A stretch of DNA of 64,000 nt from Candidatus Sulfurimonas baltica. Its GTDB lineage: Bacteria > Campylobacterota > Campylobacteria > Campylobacterales > Sulfurimonadaceae. The DNA lies in the NCBI RefSeq assembly GCF_015265455.1, contig NZ_CP054492.1, positions 1,426,001 through 1,490,000 on the forward strand. The letters are read 5' to 3'. The notes below the pieces were generated by a model, which was not told the DNA's origin, did no database searches, and saw only the letters and a list, made by a program, of their open reading frames with translations. This document shows positions 37,259 through 46,596 of this stretch, in pieces. The number at the start of each line of letters is the position of its first letter. The stretch's first letter is position 1. A program made the translations under genes and the position numbers.

Positions 37259-37275
37259 TCAAATTGACTACTTCA
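37253..37275. terminator. Hairpin after the resolvase fragment
   Basis: GAAGTAGTCA-(3)-TGACTACTTC, a perfect 10-bp stem overlapping the TAG stop, without a U-tract. The same structure follows the full resolvase. Confidence 0.45.
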
Positions 37276-37278
37276 TAA

Positions 37279-37342
37279 TGTTCCAAAATTCAACTCTATT
37301 TGGAGTAATCTTCCTGTTACTAAAAATTGTTCCAAATATAAG
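37279..37342 (+). repeat. Interspersed stem-loop repeat, copy b
   Basis: TGTTCCAAAATTCAACTC to CAAATATAAG, about 64 bp. TTCCAAAA, TTTGGAG and TTCCAAAT can pair in alternative ways. It lacks the left TGTACC segment. Confidence 0.75.
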
Positions 37343-37376
37343 TGCTTCTTGTCCATTTAAAGCAGTATCACACACA

Positions 37377-37511
37377 TTAAAGTACTTTCCAAAGTACCTT
37401 GTAAAAATCAAGGTTGGATGATTGGTCTTCAACTATTAATATTTTCATATTTCTAGCATATGCTTTAACTAAAGGAGTGAGCTTACTAACAACCTGGTTT
37501 AAGTTGTCCAT
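37377..37511 (-). pseudogene. Truncated receiver-domain gene (44 codons)
   Basis: The ATG at 37511 follows the stop of the HD-GYP gene immediately. The frame reads MDNLNQVVSKLTPLVKAYAR, then MKILIVEDQSSNLDFYK, the first strand and acidic pocket of a REC domain, and stops after VLWKVL. The remaining receiver (phospho-Asp, T, K) is missing. It is the cut-off last gene of the phosphorelay operon, with the resolvase fragment just beyond. Confidence 0.7.
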
Positions 37512-38921
37512 TTAAAACATGTCCTTGTATTTATCTTTTATAAATAAGAATTCATCTAGATTGCTTAGGAAAAGATCTATTAACTTCGCATCAAAGTGTG
37601 TCCCTTTTCCATCTTTAAGTAAATCTAAAATTTTGTCTAATTCCCAAGCTTTCTTGTAGCATCTATCGGCCCCTAATGCATCAAAAACATCACAAATTGC
37701 TGTAATTCTTCCAAATATATGAATATCTGTACCTTTCAAGCCTCTTGGATATCCGCTACCATCCCACTTTTCATGATGTTCATGCGCAACGGTTGCCGAT
37801 GCCATTAAAATTTCTCGCTTAGAGTCTTTGAGCATATCATAACCTAAATACGAATGTGTTTTCATGATTTCAAATTCATCAAACGTTAATTTTCCCGGTT
37901 TATTTAAAATATTGTCAGGGATACCGACTTTACCAATATCGTGCATAGGAGATGCAAGTTCTAGAAGCTGAGATTCCTCCTCAGACAAACCTACGAGTTT
38001 CGCTAATAGATAAGAGTACTTAGCAACTCTCTTTACATGATTACCGGTTTCTTTACTCCTAGTCTCACCAATCGCACCCATAGTGTTCACAACTTCTTTT
38101 TGAGTATTTACCACATCAAAAACCGCTAAATCTAGTTGCTTTTTCAAATCGTCTTTATAGAGTTCAAATTCTGTAATGTCATTTCTAATACTTATATACT
38201 CTATAATATTATTATCCATATCCAGTAGAGGCATAATAACACTATCAACAACATAGGTATCTCCATCTTTATTTTTATTTTTAATGATACCTTGCCATGT
38301 TTTTTTAGAACTAATAGTTTTCCATAAGTTTTCAAAAAATCCATTTGGCATTTCACCAGATTTAAGTAAGCGATGGTTTTGTCCAATAAGTTCTTCTTGC
38401 GTATATTTTGAAATCTCACAAAACTTTTTATTTACATATGTAATATTTCCATTTAAATCTGCTTTAGAGACGATAGCAGTATTATCAATTGTTTTTTTGT
38501 ATTGATCAAGAATTAGATTTGACAACTCCGCATCATATTTTTGTCGTACTAAATTTAAACTTTCATCCAGTACTTGCATAAACTTTTTAGGTTTAATTGG
38601 CTTTTCAATAAAGAAATTCACTCGAAGTTCTATTGCTCTTACAAGATCTTTTCTATTATCCATACCTGTTACCATCATAAAGACCTGTTGTTTATTTATC
38701 TTTTTTATTTCTTTTATTAGTTCAAACCCATCCATAATAGGCATTATCATATCTGTTATGACTAAATTAAAAGTGTTGTTTTTATAAAGGTTAAGAGCTT
38801 CAGCACCATTATTTGCATAGATTACATTATCAATCTTGTTTTTTTTAAATATAACTTTTACAAATTCTCGGATAGATGATGAATCTTCTACATAAAGGAT
38901 TGTATAGTTATTATTCCTCAT
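37512..38921 (-). CDS. REC-PAS-HD-GYP response regulator, 469 aa
   Basis: Receiver (about 5-120; phospho-acceptor D in LVITDMIMPIMDG), PAS (about 145-255; ITYVNKKFCEISKYTQEELIG), and HD-GYP (about 280-460) with HDIGKVGIPD, HHEKWDGSGYP and GRITAICDVFDAL, all metal and c-di-GMP residues present. It should hydrolyse cyclic di-GMP when phosphorylated through the Hpt protein encoded upstream, with which it overlaps by 11 bases. The product is cytoplasmic. Confidence 0.9.
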   Translation of the reverse strand: MRNNNYTILYVEDSSSIREFVKVIFKKNKIDNVIYANNGAEALNLYKNNTFNLVITDMIMPIMDGFELIKEIKKINKQQVFMMVTGMDNRKDLVRAIELRVNFFIEKPIKPKKFMQVLDESLNLVRQKYDAELSNLILDQYKKTIDNTAIVSKADLNGNITYVNKKFCEISKYTQEELIGQNHRLLKSGEMPNGFFENLWKTISSKKTWQGIIKNKNKDGDTYVVDSVIMPLLDMDNNIIEYISIRNDITEFELYKDDLKKQLDLAVFDVVNTQKEVVNTMGAIGETRSKETGNHVKRVAKYSYLLAKLVGLSEEESQLLELASPMHDIGKVGIPDNILNKPGKLTFDEFEIMKTHSYLGYDMLKDSKREILMASATVAHEHHEKWDGSGYPRGLKGTDIHIFGRITAICDVFDALGADRCYKKAWELDKILDLLKDGKGTHFDAKLIDLFLSNLDEFLFIKDKYKDMF

Positions 38922-39234
38922 CTATTAAACCTTGGAGTAGTTTCTCAAGTTTTATATATTTTCCCATATAATCGATTGAGTTTCCTTCACGTGTATTGTC
39001 TTCTATCTCTTTGGCAGCTGAAGTAATATCATTAAGTAATATATTAGATGCACTTCCTTTTATAGCGTGAGAACTTTGAGTGATTTGTTCTATATCATTA
39101 GACTCTACGGCTATTTTAAGTTGTTTTAAATTACTTTTAGACTCTTCCATAAAGGAGTCCATTATCATTTCAACATCTTCTACATCAAAATCTAATTCAT
39201 CAGCTATATCTTTTAAGTTAATTAAGTAATTCAA
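38911..39234 (-). CDS. Histidine phosphotransfer (Hpt) protein, 107 aa
   Basis: A four-helix Hpt domain with the phospho-accepting histidine in SSHAIKGSASNI (about residue 56). It lies between the hybrid kinase and the REC-PAS-HD-GYP gene, so it completes a phosphorelay: kinase receiver to Hpt to output receiver. End overlaps the next gene by 11 bases. The 59-base gap to the kinase indicates one operon. Confidence 0.9.
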   Translation of the reverse strand: MNYLINLKDIADELDFDVEDVEMIMDSFMEESKSNLKQLKIAVESNDIEQITQSSHAIKGSASNILLNDITSAAKEIEDNTREGNSIDYMGKYIKLEKLLQGLIDEE

Positions 39235-39293
39235 CTTTCATCCTTTTATTTAAAATTATTAAACATTAAAATTGTATATTTACGAGAAGAGCA

Positions 39294-42143
39294 TTAAAAA
39301 ACACTCAATACCTTTTCTAGAGTATCTTTACTCACTGGTTTAGTTAAATATTCATCCATCCCAGCAGCTAAAAACTTCTCTCTATCACCTTCGATAGCAT
39401 TAGCGGTTAAAGCTACAATAGGCGTATGAACTAAATCATTTTCTTTTTCATATTCTAATATATTTTTAGTAGACTCGATACCACCCATAATTGGCATATT
39501 CTCATCCATTAAGACTAAGTCGTATAGATTAGATTTAAATTTTTCTAATGCTTCGAGGCCATTTTCCGCAATTTCAAATTCTACATTGAGTTTTTTGAAG
39601 ATGACTTTCATAAAGAGCTGATTTGATTTATTATCTTCTACTAATAAAACTTTGATATTCTTACTTCTATCAGATACTACTCGCTGAGTATCAGCTTTAA
39701 CTATGGCTTCTCCTTCCTCTGCGGGTATGCATAAAAAGAACTCACTACCAACCCCGAGCTCACTATTAACTTGAAGTTTTCCGCCTAAGAGGCTTACAAG
39801 TTCATAACTAATTGATAAACCTAGTCCCGTACCACCATATTCTCGCGTAGTCGACACATCTTCTTGATTAAAAGCTTCAAATATATGCTCTATCTTATCT
39901 GCCGCTATGCCTTTACCTTCATCTTTTACCGATATGCATAAAACTTTGTTTTTATATGATAAATTAACATCTATATTCTTGCCACTTTCTGTGAACTTTA
40001 TAGCATTACTCAGAAGGTTAGAGACTATTTGTCGTATTCTGTATGGATCACTTTTTAAGTATTTTGGAAAAGCTTTATCAGTAGTAATATTTAATGTTAT
40101 ATTCTTTTGAGATGCTTTATCACCAAATAAACTTCCAATAGACTCTATTTCATCACTAGTATCAAATGTTATTATTTCTATATCTATTTTTCCACTTTCA
40201 ATTTTAGAAATATCTAGTATGTCTTCAATGATTTTTAATAAGCCTTGGCTTGAAATATATGCAATATTCGCGTATTTGGAAATTGTTTCTTCTTTGGAAT
40301 CATTTTTAATAAGCTCTATAAACCCAATAATAGAATTCATAGGCGTTCTGATCTCATGACTCATATTTGCAAGGAAGGCGGACTTAGATTCATTCGCTTT
40401 TTCAGCAATATTTTTTGCTTCTTGAAGGTCGGTTTCCATTTTTTTTGACTCGGTAATGTCATCGTAAATACCTAAAATACCTAGTGTATTGTTATCTATA
40501 TCCACTAAAGGAACTTTTGAAGTTCTTATATAAATGGCACTACCATCTTCTTTTGGTTGTACCTCTTCATAATTCAATCTAGGGACACCACTGTTTACAA
40601 CATCGGCATCATCTTCTATAAATTGCTGAGCGCTTTCTCTCCATGTCATTTCAAAATCACTCTTACCTATGATATCGGATTCATTATTTAGTTCTGCGTC
40701 ATCTATAAATAGTTGATTAGCCCCTAAGTAGATACCATATTTATCTTTCCAAAATATTCGAATGGGTACTGAATCGATAATGGTTTTAGTTATATTTAAT
40801 TGATTTGACAGATCAGATCTACTCTTATTTAGCTCTTTATTTTTTTCTTTAGCTACTTGCAGTATTTTTATGTCTTTTTCTTTATTCACTTGAACTGCTT
40901 TTTTAACTCTTTCGTCTAAGGATTTATTCAATTCTATTAGTTCATTTTCTGTATTTCTTTGCTCGGAAATATCAGTATAAGTACCTAGTAAACCAATTGT
41001 TTTCCCATGTTCATCTTCCAGTGGAACCTTAGAAGTCAATACTGCAATAATATTACCTTTATCATCTGTTTGTATTTCTTCAAAATTAATCTTCGAATTG
41101 CCACTATTCATAATGGATAAGTCATCATCTCTATATAATTGTCCTTCTGTCTCTCCCCAAGGCATTTCAAAATCATTTTTTCCAATAATTTCATCAACTG
41201 ATTCTAATTGGGCATCTTGTAGAAATAACTTATTTGCTCCAAGGTAGGTACCTTCTTTATCTTTCCAAAAAATACGTGCGGGAACAGTATTTATAATATT
41301 TTGTAGTAGGTTATATTGGTTTAATAGCTTTTTCTCTGTAGATTTTCGCTCAGTTATATCACTAAGGTAACCTTGCCATAAGATGCTTCCGTCTTCAAGT
41401 TTTTCTGGCTTTGAATGTCCTTCAATCCAACAGAGACCTTTTTTTGGTAAATAAACTCTATACTCCATGTTCCAATCTTTCATAGTTTTTGCTGAATCTT
41501 CAATAGAAGTTACAAACATTGCTAAATCATCTTCATGAATCCTGTTAAATGCAATTGATGAGTCATTAAGTAAGTCATCAGGAGGTATTTCATATATATC
41601 TTCAATACCATTACTTAGATAAGGAAAGGTCATCCTTCCATCGGGATAAAGTCTATATTGATAAATAGCTCCAGGCATATTGTTTGTTAGTTTATGAAGT
41701 GCTTCATTGCTTTTTTCACGTTCTTGTTCTAAAACTTTCTTCTCGGTAATATCAATATTAATTCCAATCACGCGGATAACTTTTCCTAAATCATCACATA
41801 TAGCATCTGCTGCTGACTCTATATATCTGATACTACCATCAGGTTTAATGATTCGAAGTACACTAGTATTTCTAGTTTTAGTTAAAATAACTTGTTCGAC
41901 TACTGTTTCGGCATCAGCACGATCTTCTGGGAGCACTGCATTCATCCAGTTATCATAGGGCATAGGAACTATTTTTTCTAAACCATATATTTCAAACATT
42001 CTATCATCCCATATAGTAATGTTTGATTCTATATCCCTGTTCCATACTCCAACTTTACAAGTATCTAGGGCAAGAGACATTTGAATAGCTAATTCTTTTG
42101 ACTCATTTTGCTCTAATGTGGGAATGTCTTGTTTATTAATCAT
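39294..42143 (-). CDS. Multi-PAS hybrid histidine kinase, 949 aa
   Basis: Four PAS/PAC modules: about 20-140 (VGVWNRDIESNITIWDDRMF), 150-270 (GAIYQYRLYPDGRM), 280-400 (VPARIFWKDKEGTYLGANK) and 450-570 (VPIRIFWKDKYGIYLGANQ). The last two are near-duplicates. HisKA FLANMSHEIRTPMNSIIG (H about 587), HATPase with NLLSNAIKFT, DEGKGI and GGTGLGLSI, then a C-terminal receiver (LVEDNKSNQLFMK ... LVLMDENMPIMGG ... ALTANA). No membrane segments, so it is cytoplasmic. First gene of the phosphorelay operon. Confidence 0.92.
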   Translation of the reverse strand: MINKQDIPTLEQNESKELAIQMSLALDTCKVGVWNRDIESNITIWDDRMFEIYGLEKIVPMPYDNWMNAVLPEDRADAETVVEQVILTKTRNTSVLRIIKPDGSIRYIESAADAICDDLGKVIRVIGINIDITEKKVLEQEREKSNEALHKLTNNMPGAIYQYRLYPDGRMTFPYLSNGIEDIYEIPPDDLLNDSSIAFNRIHEDDLAMFVTSIEDSAKTMKDWNMEYRVYLPKKGLCWIEGHSKPEKLEDGSILWQGYLSDITERKSTEKKLLNQYNLLQNIINTVPARIFWKDKEGTYLGANKLFLQDAQLESVDEIIGKNDFEMPWGETEGQLYRDDDLSIMNSGNSKINFEEIQTDDKGNIIAVLTSKVPLEDEHGKTIGLLGTYTDISEQRNTENELIELNKSLDERVKKAVQVNKEKDIKILQVAKEKNKELNKSRSDLSNQLNITKTIIDSVPIRIFWKDKYGIYLGANQLFIDDAELNNESDIIGKSDFEMTWRESAQQFIEDDADVVNSGVPRLNYEEVQPKEDGSAIYIRTSKVPLVDIDNNTLGILGIYDDITESKKMETDLQEAKNIAEKANESKSAFLANMSHEIRTPMNSIIGFIELIKNDSKEETISKYANIAYISSQGLLKIIEDILDISKIESGKIDIEIITFDTSDEIESIGSLFGDKASQKNITLNITTDKAFPKYLKSDPYRIRQIVSNLLSNAIKFTESGKNIDVNLSYKNKVLCISVKDEGKGIAADKIEHIFEAFNQEDVSTTREYGGTGLGLSISYELVSLLGGKLQVNSELGVGSEFFLCIPAEEGEAIVKADTQRVVSDRSKNIKVLLVEDNKSNQLFMKVIFKKLNVEFEIAENGLEALEKFKSNLYDLVLMDENMPIMGGIESTKNILEYEKENDLVHTPIVALTANAIEGDREKFLAAGMDEYLTKPVSKDTLEKVLSVF

Positions 42144-42384
42144 AAGCTATACACAATTGAGGATTATTCATTACACGAGTATATATAATGTATACTAAAA
42201 TAATTATAAATTTATCGGCAGTGATATAAAAACTACATATTCTATCAAGAAGTAAAAATCGACGCAATGATTTGGCTACACTTATTAGGACGCAGAAATG
42301 GTAATTTGATTTAAAGTAAAATATTTCAGGCTAAAAAGTACTTAAAATACACTATAGTAGGAGTAAACAAAGGTTTATTTATAC

Positions 42385-42690
42385 TGCGCTGTAAAAAAGC
42401 ACTAAAATTTGTCCAAACTGCTCCGAAAAAGAGACAAAGAAAAATGGTAAAAAACATTGAATCCAAAGATATAAATGTTTAAATTGTAATACAAATTTTT
42501 CATCCAAAAGAAGACCAGATAAACTCAAATAAGTCATTTTTTAAAAGTATATTTATAAACGGCAAACTCTAAGTGATTTAGCAGAAGACTATAAGAGAAG
42601 TACTGGTTGGATTCAGAAACAAATATCTGACTATGAGTCAGAGATTAAAGTTCATATACCAAGAGGTTTTGTGCTATTGATTCGAGGCTA
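42385..42690 (+). pseudogene. Decayed zinc-ribbon transposase fragment
   Basis: With several stop codons and shifts, the sequence encodes CPNCSEKETKKNGKKH, QRYKCLNCNTNFSSKRR and YIYKRQTLSDLAEDYKRSTG: a Cx2C ... Cx2C ribbon followed by a helix-turn-helix, the N-terminus of a zinc-ribbon transposase. The DDE part is gone. It directly adjoins the GGDEF relic. Confidence 0.65.
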
Positions 42691-42892
42691 ATAAGTTTGG
42701 AGTGGTGAAGAATTTGTGATACTATTTATACATACAGATGCTATAACTGCAAAAAATATAGCTGAAACATTAAAAGACAGTATAGAAAAAAATGAGCATC
42801 ATATAGCAGGTAAAATAACTGGAGTGGTAACCTTATTTCATACATAGAATTTAAATAATTCTAAGTTAAAATAAAACGAATAAAGGTAGTCC

Positions 42893-43192
42893 ATGAGAAC
42901 TAGTAAATACACCAAAGAATTTAAAGATTCCACAATTCAATTAATACTTAATAATAACGAGAGTGTCTCAAAGATAGCAGCTGATTTAGATATACATGTA
43001 AAGACTTTATATAACTGGATGAGCAGTTATAAAAAAGAGCATAGAATACCAATGAGAGTTGTAAATACATCATCTTCAACAGAGACACTAGATGAAGAGA
43101 ATAAACGCCTCAGACGAGAGGTAAAGCTTTTAAAGCAAGAGCGTGACATTTTAAAAAAGGCGACCGCGTACTTCGCCAAAGAAGTTCTATAA
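42893..43192 (+). CDS. IS3 transposase OrfA, 99 aa (copy 2)
   Basis: Identical in sequence to the protein at 21235-21534: helix-turn-helix plus coiled coil, with the A-AAA-AAG slippery heptamer near its 3' end for -1 frameshifting into orfB. Intact. Confidence 0.9.
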   Translation: MRTSKYTKEFKDSTIQLILNNNESVSKIAADLDIHVKTLYNWMSSYKKEHRIPMRVVNTSSSTETLDEENKRLRREVKLLKQERDILKKATAYFAKEVL

Positions 43193-43203
43193 AGTACGCC
43201 TGG

Positions 43204-44070
43204 ATGTATGAACATAGAAAAAGTTTTAGTATTAATCTTATGAGTAAAGTGCTCAAGGTAGATAGGACATCTTATTATCATTGGATAAAAACTGGATGCA
43301 TTACTAAAAAAGTAGACGAGCAACTCAATGATTTGATTGAAGTTATATTTATTCAAGGTAGAAAAAACTATGGCACAAGAAGAATTCAAGACAAACTAAA
43401 AGAACTCTACGGTGTATTAGTATCAAGAAAGCGTATCTCCAGTATCATGAAAGAACTGGGTCTAAAAGTGAACATGAAAAGAAGATATAAAAATACGACA
43501 GATTCTAATCATAACTTACCAATAGCTCCTAATCTCCTAAACATGGATTTTTATGCATCTGCTCCAGATGAAAAATATGTAGGAGATATTACATATATCC
43601 ATACAGGTGAAGGTTGGCTCTATCTGGCTACTGTGATTGATTTATACTCAAGAAAAGTTGTCGGTTGGTCTATGGATGACACTATGAAAGTTTCACTTGT
43701 AAATGATGCCTTAAGCATGGCTATTAAGCATAGAAACCCTTCCGAAGGGTTACTATGGCACACAGATAGAGGGAGTCAATATGCTTCTTATGCACATAAA
43801 GATTTATTGGAAAAACACTCTATAATTCAAAGCATGAGCAGAAAAGGCAACTGCTGGGATAATGCAGTGGCTGAGAGCTTCTTTAAAACACTCAAAAGTG
43901 ATTTAGTGTATCAGACATATTTTTATACGAAGAGGCAGGCAAAACAAGAGATATTTGAATATATAGAATTTCATTATAACAGAGTCAGATCACATAGTTA
44001 TCTTGGAAACTTATCACCTGTTAAATTTGAAGAAATAAACAAAGTGTTACAAATGGAAATGGTTGCTTAG
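43204..44070 (+). CDS. IS3 transposase OrfB, 288 aa (copy 2)
   Basis: Identical to the protein at 21546-22412, with all three DDE residues present (GDITYI, HTDRGSQ, AVAESFF). Two intact copies in one window indicate recent activity of this IS. Confidence 0.9.
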   Translation: MYEHRKSFSINLMSKVLKVDRTSYYHWIKTGCITKKVDEQLNDLIEVIFIQGRKNYGTRRIQDKLKELYGVLVSRKRISSIMKELGLKVNMKRRYKNTTDSNHNLPIAPNLLNMDFYASAPDEKYVGDITYIHTGEGWLYLATVIDLYSRKVVGWSMDDTMKVSLVNDALSMAIKHRNPSEGLLWHTDRGSQYASYAHKDLLEKHSIIQSMSRKGNCWDNAVAESFFKTLKSDLVYQTYFYTKRQAKQEIFEYIEFHYNRVRSHSYLGNLSPVKFEEINKVLQMEMVA

Positions 44071-44271
44071 AATTTATAAAAAAGTGTATGAATTTAAGTT
44101 ACCACTCCAAACAGCAAGTTTTGGAATAACTCAATATAGAAGTGGCGATATACTAAAATCTATGTTTCAAATATGTGATGAAGACTTATATATTGCTAAA
44201 GAGAATGGTAGGAATAGAGTTGAGCTAATATAGTTGATAGTGTCATACAATATTATGTTCTACAACCTGTA

Positions 44272-45975
44272 GAGACTGTGAAAGAACTAATCATGTATCA
44301 GTAAAAAGTGTCGAGCTTAAGAATATTTTTAAGGTTCAGGCGGAAAAACTCATTTTTTGACGAAAAAATGTCCTAAAAAAGTATAAAACTGCAAGATACT
44401 CCGCTATTTCTTGCTTGATACTCTCAAGATTGCCACTTTTTAACGCTTTCATAAGCTTTTGAAACAGTGCAATGCCAATCAGGTTCAACAATCTTCTGAA
44501 ATTATAGGTGAGCATAATGAGAGCATTTTCTCCAGCAACTTTTGTTTTACCACGCATCAGAAAGTGGCTCCAGCCAAGATTTTGTTTGATTGTACCAAAA
44601 GGATGTTCTGCCAAAGCGGCACGTTGTTTAATCATAGTTCTAGCCTTGGGTGTCTGCATCTTTGTACGGTGTTCGACAATGAGTGCTTCATGCTCCCAGC
44701 GCCAGAGACGTTTTGCAGGTGTTTTCTCAGGAAGACACTCTGAACGTAATGGACAGACTTTACATACAGAGTGGGTACCGAAATACATAAAACGCTTGAT
44801 ACCCTTATTCTCATAAATAGTTTTTTTTCGCTTTAACACTTTGTTGTTTGGGCAGTGATAGCAATCGTTGGCTTCATCATAATGAAATGCATCACGAGGA
44901 AACTTTCCTCTGTCTACTTGCTTTTTTTGCTTATCTTGTATGGGTACATAAACATCTATTCCCTCATCAACACATCTCTTAATCTCTTTTGGATTGTAGT
45001 AACCTGCATCAGCTACGACTTTGATATGTTTATTGCCTGTAGCTTCTTTAGCTTGAGTTGCTAGAGGATAAAGTTGATCTAAGTCAACTCCTTTGGTGGA
45101 GATGTCAGTAGCGACAATAAACTTGTATTTACCATCAACAGCAATCTGGGTATTATAGGCCATAAGATGATGTGCCGGTTTACGCATCAAGGTAGCATCG
45201 GGATCACTTTTGCAATATTGTGTTACATTACGCTCTTTCAATGTGTGTAGATTACTGTTCAATTTTGATTTATATTTTTTAAGTCGATCCAGATATTGCT
45301 TGTGTACTACTGGTGCTATCTCTTTCTTCTCACAGCTATCGCTATACTCTAGTGAACTTAAATACTCTGCTATTTTCTCATCAACAGATTCTATATCCTT
45401 ACGAGTCATTGTTTCAGAGATAAGTTGATTCTTTGATGCATTAGCCCGTAAAAAGGCACCGTCAATGGCAACGACTTCTCCATCAATCAAATCGACAGAA
45501 CGGCATAGCATTACAAAGTCACGAAATAATTGTTTCAGTACCTTGGGATTATCTTTGCGAAAGTTAGCAATAGTCTTGTATCCAGGAGTAAGTCCAGCAC
45601 AAAGCCACATCATCTCAACATTGCGTTTAAGTTCACGTTCGAGCTTTCTAGAACTTCGGATACTATTGAGATATCCATAGAGATAAATCTTCAAAAGTAG
45701 TGCTGGATGATATGCTGGTTGACCATCCAAACTACCACTACTTGTAAAGACTCCAAAGGCAGCCATATCTATACTGTCAACATAACTATCAATAGCTCTT
45801 ACTAGATTATTCTCATCAACATACTCATCCAGACTGGGTGGAAAAAGAAGTTGTTGATTACGGTTTAAACCTTCTTTGTAATTTGGCATTGTTAAGCCTT
45901 TTTCGTAGATATATAATATATCTATTTTAGCTTATTTGTGATTATCACTTGCTTTGGGAGTTCTTTCACAGTCTC
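44272..45975 (-). mobile_element. IS1182-family element with 4-bp target duplication (1704 bp)
   Basis: Inverted ends GAGACTGTGAAAGAACT at both sides. TGTA is duplicated at 44268-44271 and 45976-45979, and the intact form of the target (CTACAACCTGTACCTTTTGG) is seen at about 52402-52421. It landed at the left edge of an interspersed repeat, downstream of the GGDEF relic. Confidence 0.85.
44336..45889 (-). CDS. IS1182-family transposase, 517 aa
   Basis: N-terminal DUF772-type domain (PAYHPALLLKIYLYGYLNSIRSSRKLERE) with DDE residues D in VAIDGAFLRANASK, D in VADAGYYNPKE, and E in RAALAEHPFGTIKQNLGW. A Cys-rich segment (CYHCPNN ... CKVCPLRSEC) is typical of the family. Full length. Confidence 0.92.
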   Translation of the reverse strand: MPNYKEGLNRNQQLLFPPSLDEYVDENNLVRAIDSYVDSIDMAAFGVFTSSGSLDGQPAYHPALLLKIYLYGYLNSIRSSRKLERELKRNVEMMWLCAGLTPGYKTIANFRKDNPKVLKQLFRDFVMLCRSVDLIDGEVVAIDGAFLRANASKNQLISETMTRKDIESVDEKIAEYLSSLEYSDSCEKKEIAPVVHKQYLDRLKKYKSKLNSNLHTLKERNVTQYCKSDPDATLMRKPAHHLMAYNTQIAVDGKYKFIVATDISTKGVDLDQLYPLATQAKEATGNKHIKVVADAGYYNPKEIKRCVDEGIDVYVPIQDKQKKQVDRGKFPRDAFHYDEANDCYHCPNNKVLKRKKTIYENKGIKRFMYFGTHSVCKVCPLRSECLPEKTPAKRLWRWEHEALIVEHRTKMQTPKARTMIKQRAALAEHPFGTIKQNLGWSHFLMRGKTKVAGENALIMLTYNFRRLLNLIGIALFQKLMKALKSGNLESIKQEIAEYLAVLYFFRTFFRQKMSFSA

Positions 45976-46055
45976 TGTACCTTTTGGAGTATGCTCCAAA
46001 ATTCAACTCTATTTGGAACAGGATAATTTTTAGTAAAAACTGCTCCAAAAGTAAG
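45976..46055 (+). repeat. Interspersed stem-loop repeat, copy c
   Basis: TGTACCTTTTGGAGTATG through CTCCAAAAGTAAG, about 80 bp and more diverged in the right half. Its left edge is the IS1182 insertion point. Confidence 0.7.
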
Positions 46056-46085
46056 TATATTTTGAAAATGCTATATCCTCTTTAA

Positions 46086-46571
46086 TCAATCTGTATCAGT
46101 AGCACCTTTTCTTTGATCTAGAATCTTTTCTTTATGATGTTTCCCTATAAGATAATAAGTGATACCAAGCGCTAAAACTACTGCAGCTGTAGCAAAAATA
46201 TACATTGGGGTTATAGTACTAAAGTCTATTATAATTACTTTTCTAGCAATTGCCATCAATGCCGTTGCAACTACTAATTTAATTGGTATTACATCTGTTC
46301 TTAGATACATAACAATATTTTGATAAATTTCTATGGCTATAAGTACAACAAGAAAAGCTGCAAAGGTTTTAAATATGTCTGATATACTAAGTAACATAAA
46401 TGGTGGAGCCATTAGATTTTGATAAAGTACATATACAACATCCCCTACACCCCAAAATATTACAAGTACCATTAATATTGCTAATACTTTTACCGCTATC
46501 TTTATTATTTTATGTAAAAATGCGATTAAAGCATCTTCATGCTCTGTCGGTAGTTCGTCATGAATATTCAT
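46086..46571 (-). CDS. PsiE-like membrane protein, 161 aa
   Basis: Four hydrophobic segments (about 25-50, 60-85, 100-115, 125-148) and the PsiE-family signature around LVVATALMAIARKVIIIDF. The family is named from the phosphate-starvation-inducible psiE of E. coli, and its biochemical role is not known. It lies 25 bases downstream of the universal stress protein gene, a probable two-gene operon. Confidence 0.75.
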   Translation of the reverse strand: MNIHDELPTEHEDALIAFLHKIIKIAVKVLAILMVLVIFWGVGDVVYVLYQNLMAPPFMLLSISDIFKTFAAFLVVLIAIEIYQNIVMYLRTDVIPIKLVVATALMAIARKVIIIDFSTITPMYIFATAAVVLALGITYYLIGKHHKEKILDQRKGATDTD

Positions 46572-46596
46572 TATATTTCCTTGTTAAATAATTTAT

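Larger units (their letters stand above)
42820..44109 (+). mobile_element. IS3-family element, copy 2, with 3-bp target duplication (1290 bp)
   Basis: The same element as 21162-22451, flanked by AAC at 42817-42819 and 44110-44112. Ends TGGAGTGGTAACC and the complementary GGTTACCACTCCA-type right end. It splits the GGDEF relic, and removing it restores the frame exactly. Confidence 0.93.
42698..44233 (+). pseudogene. GGDEF-domain relic interrupted by IS3
   Basis: The left part encodes WSGEEFVILFIHTDAITAKN and further to AGKIT. After the IS3 element and its AAC duplication the frame resumes TASFGITQYRSGDILKSM and ends AKENGRNRVELI-stop. This is the second half of a diguanylate cyclase (GG[D/E]EF, here SGEEF). 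Everything upstream of the signature is missing. The final codons and downstream bases match those after the intact cyclase gene at 52376. Confidence 0.85.

Noticed and set aside
44459-45680. Several 60-100-codon rightward frames inside the IS1182 transposase
   Set aside because: They are antisense shadows of a clearly coding gene.
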